Source: an uncultured Pedobacter sp. (GTDB taxonomy: Bacteria > Bacteroidota > Bacteroidia > Sphingobacteriales > Sphingobacteriaceae). From it: DNA of 7,949 bases. The position numbers and the translations under genes are program-made. The first letter of the stretch is position 1, and every line of letters begins with the position of its first letter. The notes beneath the pieces were generated by a model that saw only the letters and a program-made list of their open reading frames with translations, had not been told where the DNA came from and made no database searches. Of the stretch, positions 4,586-7,949 are shown piece by piece. Where the stretch lies: positions 1 to 7,949 of the forward strand of contig CAMLDJ010000255.1 in NCBI GenBank assembly GCA_946478755.1. Direction: 5' to 3'.

Positions 4586-6802
4586 ATGAAATATTCTGTG
4601 CTCGTTTTTCTACTATTGACAGGGTTGTCTGGCTTCTCACAAAGCGGCGACAAAAAGAAAGCGCCGTCTGCTGACAGCAGCAAGGTTCAATTGAAAAATA
4701 TTAAGCTGAAGGAAGTGGTCATCCAGGCGAAGCGGCCGCTGATCGAGATGGGCCTCGACAAAACGACAGTAAACGTGTCGTCCATGATCAGTAGTGCCGG
4801 CAGCAATACACTCGAAGTGCTCGAAAAAACGCCAGGTGTAGTGGTAGATGCAAACGGAAACATCAGTCTCCATGGTAGAAGCGGGGTCATGGTGCTCATC
4901 GACGGCAGGCAGAACTACCTTTCGGGACCAGACCTGGCCAGTTATTTGAAATCCATACCCGGGGCAACTTTAGACAAGATCGAATTGGTAGACAATCCTC
5001 CGGCCCGATACGATGCTGCGGGCAATGGGCTGATCAATATCCGTTTAAAAAAGACCAGGGCAGGTGGTTTCACCGGTTCGGCCAGTCTGGGATATGTGCA
5101 GGGAAGGCTGCCCAGGTCTAACCAGGCCCTGAACCTCAATTACAACCACAAAAAGATCAATGTGTTCAGCAGCCTGAATTACAGCGACGATCGAAGTTAC
5201 AATTCAGACTACTATAACCGCAGCTACTACAATACTGATGCAGCCCTGAGTTCCAGCGTGCTGTTAAATACCATGGAAAAATCTCAATCCAGGGCATTAA
5301 ATCTGAACCTCGGTGTAGATTATGCGATTTTTGAACATACGACATTGGGATTGCAGGCGGGCATAACCGGAACCAGAAGAAAGGGGCTGTTAGATTCTTA
5401 CAGCCAGAATTATGGAATTAATGATCTGGACAGCACCGGAAATGGCGGGATCGACTTTGGTAACCGCAAGCAGAACCTGACAAGCAGCCTTACTGTAATA
5501 CAAAAGTTTGGCGATTCGGGCAAGGAACTGTCTGCCGAGGCGGGATATCTGCGTTACAGGAATAACGGAGCGGCATGGGTACAGAACAATGTATTTGAGG
5601 CCGATGGGCTGCTGCTCCGTACAGACGATTTTTTCTATGATCTGCCCAACAGGATGACGATCTACACGGTCAAGTCCGATTATGTGCATCCACTAAAAAA
5701 TAAGGGCAATCTGGAGGCTGGATTGAAGTGGAGCAGGGTGAAAAACGACAATCCGTCTGATTACTATCAATTGACAGGGGAGGACAAAGCGATCGACAAT
5801 TCCAGGTCAAATCATTTTATCTACCAGGAGGATAACCTGGCCGCCTATCTGAGCGGACAAAAAAACTGGAAGCGCTGGGGCATTAAGCTTGGCCTGCGGG
5901 CCGAACACACCAGGGCCAATGGCGTTCAACTGGGTAATGCCGAAGTAAGCGGCAGTGCTTTTGATAAAAAATATCTGCAGTTATTTCCCAGTGTGTTTAT
6001 CAGCTATAAACTCGATACCACAACAACGAACAGTTTTGCCTTTAGTTTAACGAGAAGAATAAACCGGCCTAACTACTATCAGCTCAATCCATTTGTGTAT
6101 TATACTGATCAATACTCCTACAGGTCGGGGAACGCGGAATTAGGCCCGCAATATCAATACCGGTATGAGCTTAAATATCAGCACAAGCAATTGCTTAGAA
6201 TTGGTTTGAGCTACAATCATTTTACCAATGGTATCTTTCAGACCACAAACGTTAAAGCCGGCATTTTTTATACCAGGCCTGAAAACATCAATGAAGGGTA
6301 CATGTGGCTGCTAAACACGGGCTTGTCGCTGGACCTGACCAAGTGGTGGAACCTGAATAGTGATGTTTTATTGTCGAGGATAGGATTAAAAGGACAGGCA
6401 TACGGCGAACAATTTAGACCCGAAACCTATGTAGCCCGTATCAACGTTGTGAACCGGCTGGATCTTGGAAAGGGCTGGAATACAGAATTTGGCGGTTATT
6501 ACGCCAGCAGGGATCTAAACGGACAAGCTTTTACTGCCGGAATGGTTAGAACCAATGCTGGCGTTCAGAAAAAGCTTTGGAAAGATAAGGGCAGCATCAG
6601 GCTGAATATGGAAGACATTTTCCATAGCTGGAAATACGAGAACAGGTCTATCGCGCTGAAACAGGCATACTATTTCCAAACCAGCCAGTCAGATACCCAA
6701 AAAATTGGAATATCATTTACTTATAGCTTCGGGAATGAGCTGTTCGCCCGTAAACGTAAAAACCGGGAAGATGCTTTAAACGCCGAGAAAAGCCGTATGT
6801 AA
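4586..6802 (+). CDS. TonB-dependent receptor, outer-membrane beta-barrel family
   Basis: This 738-residue outer-membrane protein has a signal peptide at residues 1 to about 18-20 (MKYSVLVFLLLTGLSGFSQS). A short charged linker follows, then LKEVVIQAKRPLIEMGLDKT (41-60) opens a plug domain with LEKTPGVVVDANGNISLHGR, VLIDGRQ and LKSIPGATLDKIELVDNPPARYD (about 79-143), ending in AGNGLINIRLKK. From about 160 to the end it is rich in alternating aromatic and polar strands typical of a large barrel (PF14905-type). The C-terminus, FTYSFGNELFARKRKNREDA, has the YSFG-type last strand plus the charged tail common in this group. Many relatives are longer because they carry a carboxypeptidase-regulatory-like domain before the plug; that domain is absent here. 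The substrate cannot be read from sequence. The gene is divergent from the LytS/LytTR operon and has no SusD-like partner; control by that pair is plausible but unproven. Confidence 0.93.
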   Translation: MKYSVLVFLLLTGLSGFSQSGDKKKAPSADSSKVQLKNIKLKEVVIQAKRPLIEMGLDKTTVNVSSMISSAGSNTLEVLEKTPGVVVDANGNISLHGRSGVMVLIDGRQNYLSGPDLASYLKSIPGATLDKIELVDNPPARYDAAGNGLINIRLKKTRAGGFTGSASLGYVQGRLPRSNQALNLNYNHKKINVFSSLNYSDDRSYNSDYYNRSYYNTDAALSSSVLLNTMEKSQSRALNLNLGVDYAIFEHTTLGLQAGITGTRRKGLLDSYSQNYGINDLDSTGNGGIDFGNRKQNLTSSLTVIQKFGDSGKELSAEAGYLRYRNNGAAWVQNNVFEADGLLLRTDDFFYDLPNRMTIYTVKSDYVHPLKNKGNLEAGLKWSRVKNDNPSDYYQLTGEDKAIDNSRSNHFIYQEDNLAAYLSGQKNWKRWGIKLGLRAEHTRANGVQLGNAEVSGSAFDKKYLQLFPSVFISYKLDTTTTNSFAFSLTRRINRPNYYQLNPFVYYTDQYSYRSGNAELGPQYQYRYELKYQHKQLLRIGLSYNHFTNGIFQTTNVKAGIFYTRPENINEGYMWLLNTGLSLDLTKWWNLNSDVLLSRIGLKGQAYGEQFRPETYVARINVVNRLDLGKGWNTEFGGYYASRDLNGQAFTAGMVRTNAGVQKKLWKDKGSIRLNMEDIFHSWKYENRSIALKQAYYFQTSQSDTQKIGISFTYSFGNELFARKRKNREDALNAEKSRM

Positions 6803-6809
6803 TTTGCCT

Positions 6810-7157
6810 TTATTTATCCGTAAATATGATGGCCTCGGCTTTAATGGAAACATCATCAGTAGTTTTTATATGGGTTTCCCGGATGATATCCGAAAAGATA
6901 AGGCCATCGGCACCCACCTGTTTCGCCCTGCCAATCAAACGTTGCCTGACTCTTTCCTGATCCCATTCCGCATCAGTAATCGCTGCAACCATATGTCCGA
7001 TTACTTTATAAGGCCGCCCGACATCTTTGGCAGCATAAAAAGTCTGAATACTGTCTGTAGGCGAATATTTAGCGCCAAAATACGTTGGATAAGTGAGTGA
7101 ACAGGCGGAGAGGCATATAACGATGCCCAGCACGCAGAAGAAGTGATAGAGTTTCAT
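6810..7157 (-). CDS. Small hypothetical lipoprotein
   Basis: The frame is open up to an ATG at 7277, but the start at 7157 is preferred: it gives a 115-residue protein whose N-terminus, MKLYHFFCVLGIVICLSACS, is a classic lipoprotein signal with lipobox LSAC and lipidated Cys19. The mature part reads YPTYFGAKYSPTDSIQTFY, then YKVIGHMVA, a charged helix, and a segment GRAKQVGADGLIFSDI. This pattern (a strand with Y-x-x-I-G, then a helix ending A-x-x-x-GADG-h-h) is seen in various small envelope lipoproteins and resembles the compact alpha/beta fold of YbjQ- or RcsF-like proteins; I cannot name the family. It is probably held in the periplasm or outer membrane. It is convergent with the TonB receptor gene, only 7 bp between the stops, leaving no room for a separate terminator. 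Confidence 0.8.
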   Translation of the reverse strand: MKLYHFFCVLGIVICLSACSLTYPTYFGAKYSPTDSIQTFYAAKDVGRPYKVIGHMVAAITDAEWDQERVRQRLIGRAKQVGADGLIFSDIIRETHIKTTDDVSIKAEAIIFTDK

Positions 7158-7417
7158 AAGATTAGATTTGTGTGTGGTTCTAAAATAGGCATTATAACCC
7201 AATCCGTATTTTGTTATCAGAAATATTACATGCCATCGCATAAACAGGCTTGAATGTTTCATTGGGGGCCTGAACACAGCAGCTAGCTACATCGACCAAT
7301 GGGTTGAGTCCTATCTAATCCGCTGATTTTTGAAGGGTTTTTTGTATCTTTCGGGGAATACGTGTTCTCTTTTTCAGAACATTTCAATTCATTCATAAAA
7401 ACACATAAATAACAATA
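7158..7417. promoter_or_regulatory. Divergent intergenic region with candidate antiporter promoter
   Basis: This 260-bp gap lies between the leftward lipoprotein and the rightward antiporter gene. TATCTTTC at 7345-7352, preceded by T-rich sequence, is one base from the Bacteroidota -7 consensus TAnnTTTG and would give a leader of roughly 60 bases to the antiporter ATG at 7418; a TTG at 7330-7332 is closer than the usual -33 spacing. On the other strand TATTTTAG (7187-7180) is a one-mismatch -7 candidate for the lipoprotein. An 8-bp palindrome AGCTAGCT (7281-7288) and a 6-bp inverted pair CATTGG/CCAATG (7260-7265, 7296-7301) look incidental. No gene was seen in the gap. Confidence 0.35.
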
Positions 7418-7949
7418 ATGGGTCATCTTCCAAAACTTATTGAAGACTTAGCTTTAATTTTAATAGCAGGAGCAATTACCACACTGCTTTTCAGGAGGAT
7501 AAAACAGCCCCTGGTTCTGGGTTATATTATAGCTGGTTTTTTGGTGGGCCCACATTTATCGCTTACGCCAACGGTTGTAGATACAGAGAATGTTAAAACA
7601 CTGGCTGACATTGGCGTCATATTTCTACTCTTTAGCCTCGGTCTGGAATTTAGTTTTAAGAAGCTGATGCGGGTAGGAGGTTCCGCTTCCATTACGGCTT
7701 TCGTCGAAATTCTTTTTATTACGATCCTGGGTTATTTCATAGGAAAATGGATGGGATGGTCAACCATGGACAGTCTGTTCCTTGGAGGCATGCTGGCCAG
7801 TTCTTCCACCACCATCATTATAAAGGCATTTGATGAACTCGGCTTAAAGACCAAACAATTTGCACGGGTGGTATTTGGTGTGCTCGTCGTGGAAGATATT
7901 GTGGTCATTTTACTAATGGTATTGTTATCCACGGTTGCGGTGACCAAAC
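7418..7949 (+). CDS. Cation:proton antiporter, CPA2 (KefB/C-like) family, N-terminal part
   Basis: This gene is open to the right edge; 177 codons are present. It begins MGHLPKLIEDLALILIAGAI and is almost wholly membrane helices. Family signatures in order: IKQPLVLGYIIAGFLVGPH (28-46), the broken-helix entry of Na_H_Exchanger-type transporters; LADIGVIFLLFSLGLEFSF (62-80), strongly conserved in CPA2 members; LASSSTTIIIKAFDELG (126-142), corresponding to the SSTA-type segment; and FGVLVVEDIVVI (153-164), where D160 corresponds to the ion-binding aspartate. It would exchange K+ or Na+ for protons across the inner membrane. Whether a TrkA-N nucleotide-binding domain follows, as in KefB/C, lies outside the window. 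The ATG at 7418 is the natural start: it puts about ten residues ahead of the first helix, and the preceding sequence is AT-rich non-coding. Confidence 0.92.
   Translation, partial: MGHLPKLIEDLALILIAGAITTLLFRRIKQPLVLGYIIAGFLVGPHLSLTPTVVDTENVKTLADIGVIFLLFSLGLEFSFKKLMRVGGSASITAFVEILFITILGYFIGKWMGWSTMDSLFLGGMLASSSTTIIIKAFDELGLKTKQFARVVFGVLVVEDIVVILLMVLLSTVAVTK

Noticed and set aside
5390..5689. 99-codon minus-strand open frame inside the TonB receptor gene
   Set aside because: It is the antisense shadow of a clear beta-barrel coding sequence, with no independent motif or start signal.
7158..7277. Upstream extension of the small lipoprotein to an ATG at 7277
   Set aside because: It would bury the clear lipoprotein signal peptide in the middle of the protein; the extension has no domain character and lies in the promoter region.
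7260..7301. CATTGG/CCAATG inverted pair and AGCTAGCT palindrome
   Set aside because: The arms are short with a 30-base loop and no T-run or conserved RNA shape; probably chance.
7732..7947. 71-codon minus-strand open frame at the right edge
   Set aside because: It is antisense to the antiporter gene, whose conserved motifs show the plus strand is coding.

Overview
The window reads as chromosomal DNA from a Bacteroidota bacterium, most likely of the Sphingobacteriaceae type (Pedobacter or Mucilaginibacter relatives). The grounds are indirect: an outer-membrane beta-barrel TonB receptor of the type abundant in that phylum, a LytS-like kinase paired with a LytTR regulator, lipoproteins with short lipoboxes, and almost no Shine-Dalgarno sequences ahead of the genes. 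There are no RNA genes, CRISPR arrays, transposases or phage genes.

Left part (1-1800): the 3' two thirds or so of an M48-family metallopeptidase runs in from the left edge and ends at 1360 in a good intrinsic terminator. Facing it is a 77-codon gene (1383-1616, minus) that looks like only the N-terminal half of a HigA-type antitoxin, without its DNA-binding half and without a toxin partner. A 183-bp divergent gap with a near-perfect palindrome separates it from the next gene.

Middle part (1800-6802): an unrecognised lipoprotein with six cysteines in its mature part (1800-2537, plus) converges on a two-gene signalling operon on the minus strand. The operon consists of a four-helix LytS/YehU-like membrane histidine kinase (3322-4359) and a LytTR response regulator (2598-3320), separated by one base. 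Divergent from it across 226 bp is a 738-residue outer-membrane beta-barrel TonB-dependent protein (4586-6802). The likely logic is that the kinase/regulator pair controls itself and possibly the neighbouring receptor. Two direct-repeat pairs with 21- and 22-bp periods, the spacing typical of LytTR-domain binding sites, flank the operon: a 9-mer pair straddles the kinase start codon and a 14-mer pair lies just past the end of the regulator gene.

Right part (6803-7949): a small lipoprotein (6810-7157, minus) ends 7 bp from the receptor gene. After a 260-bp gap comes the first 177 codons of a CPA2-type (KefB/C-like) cation:proton antiporter, cut by the right edge.

No clearly new multi-gene system is visible. 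The most unusual items are the spaced direct repeats around the LytTR operon, the half antitoxin, and the beta-barrel receptor lacking its usual N-terminal domain.
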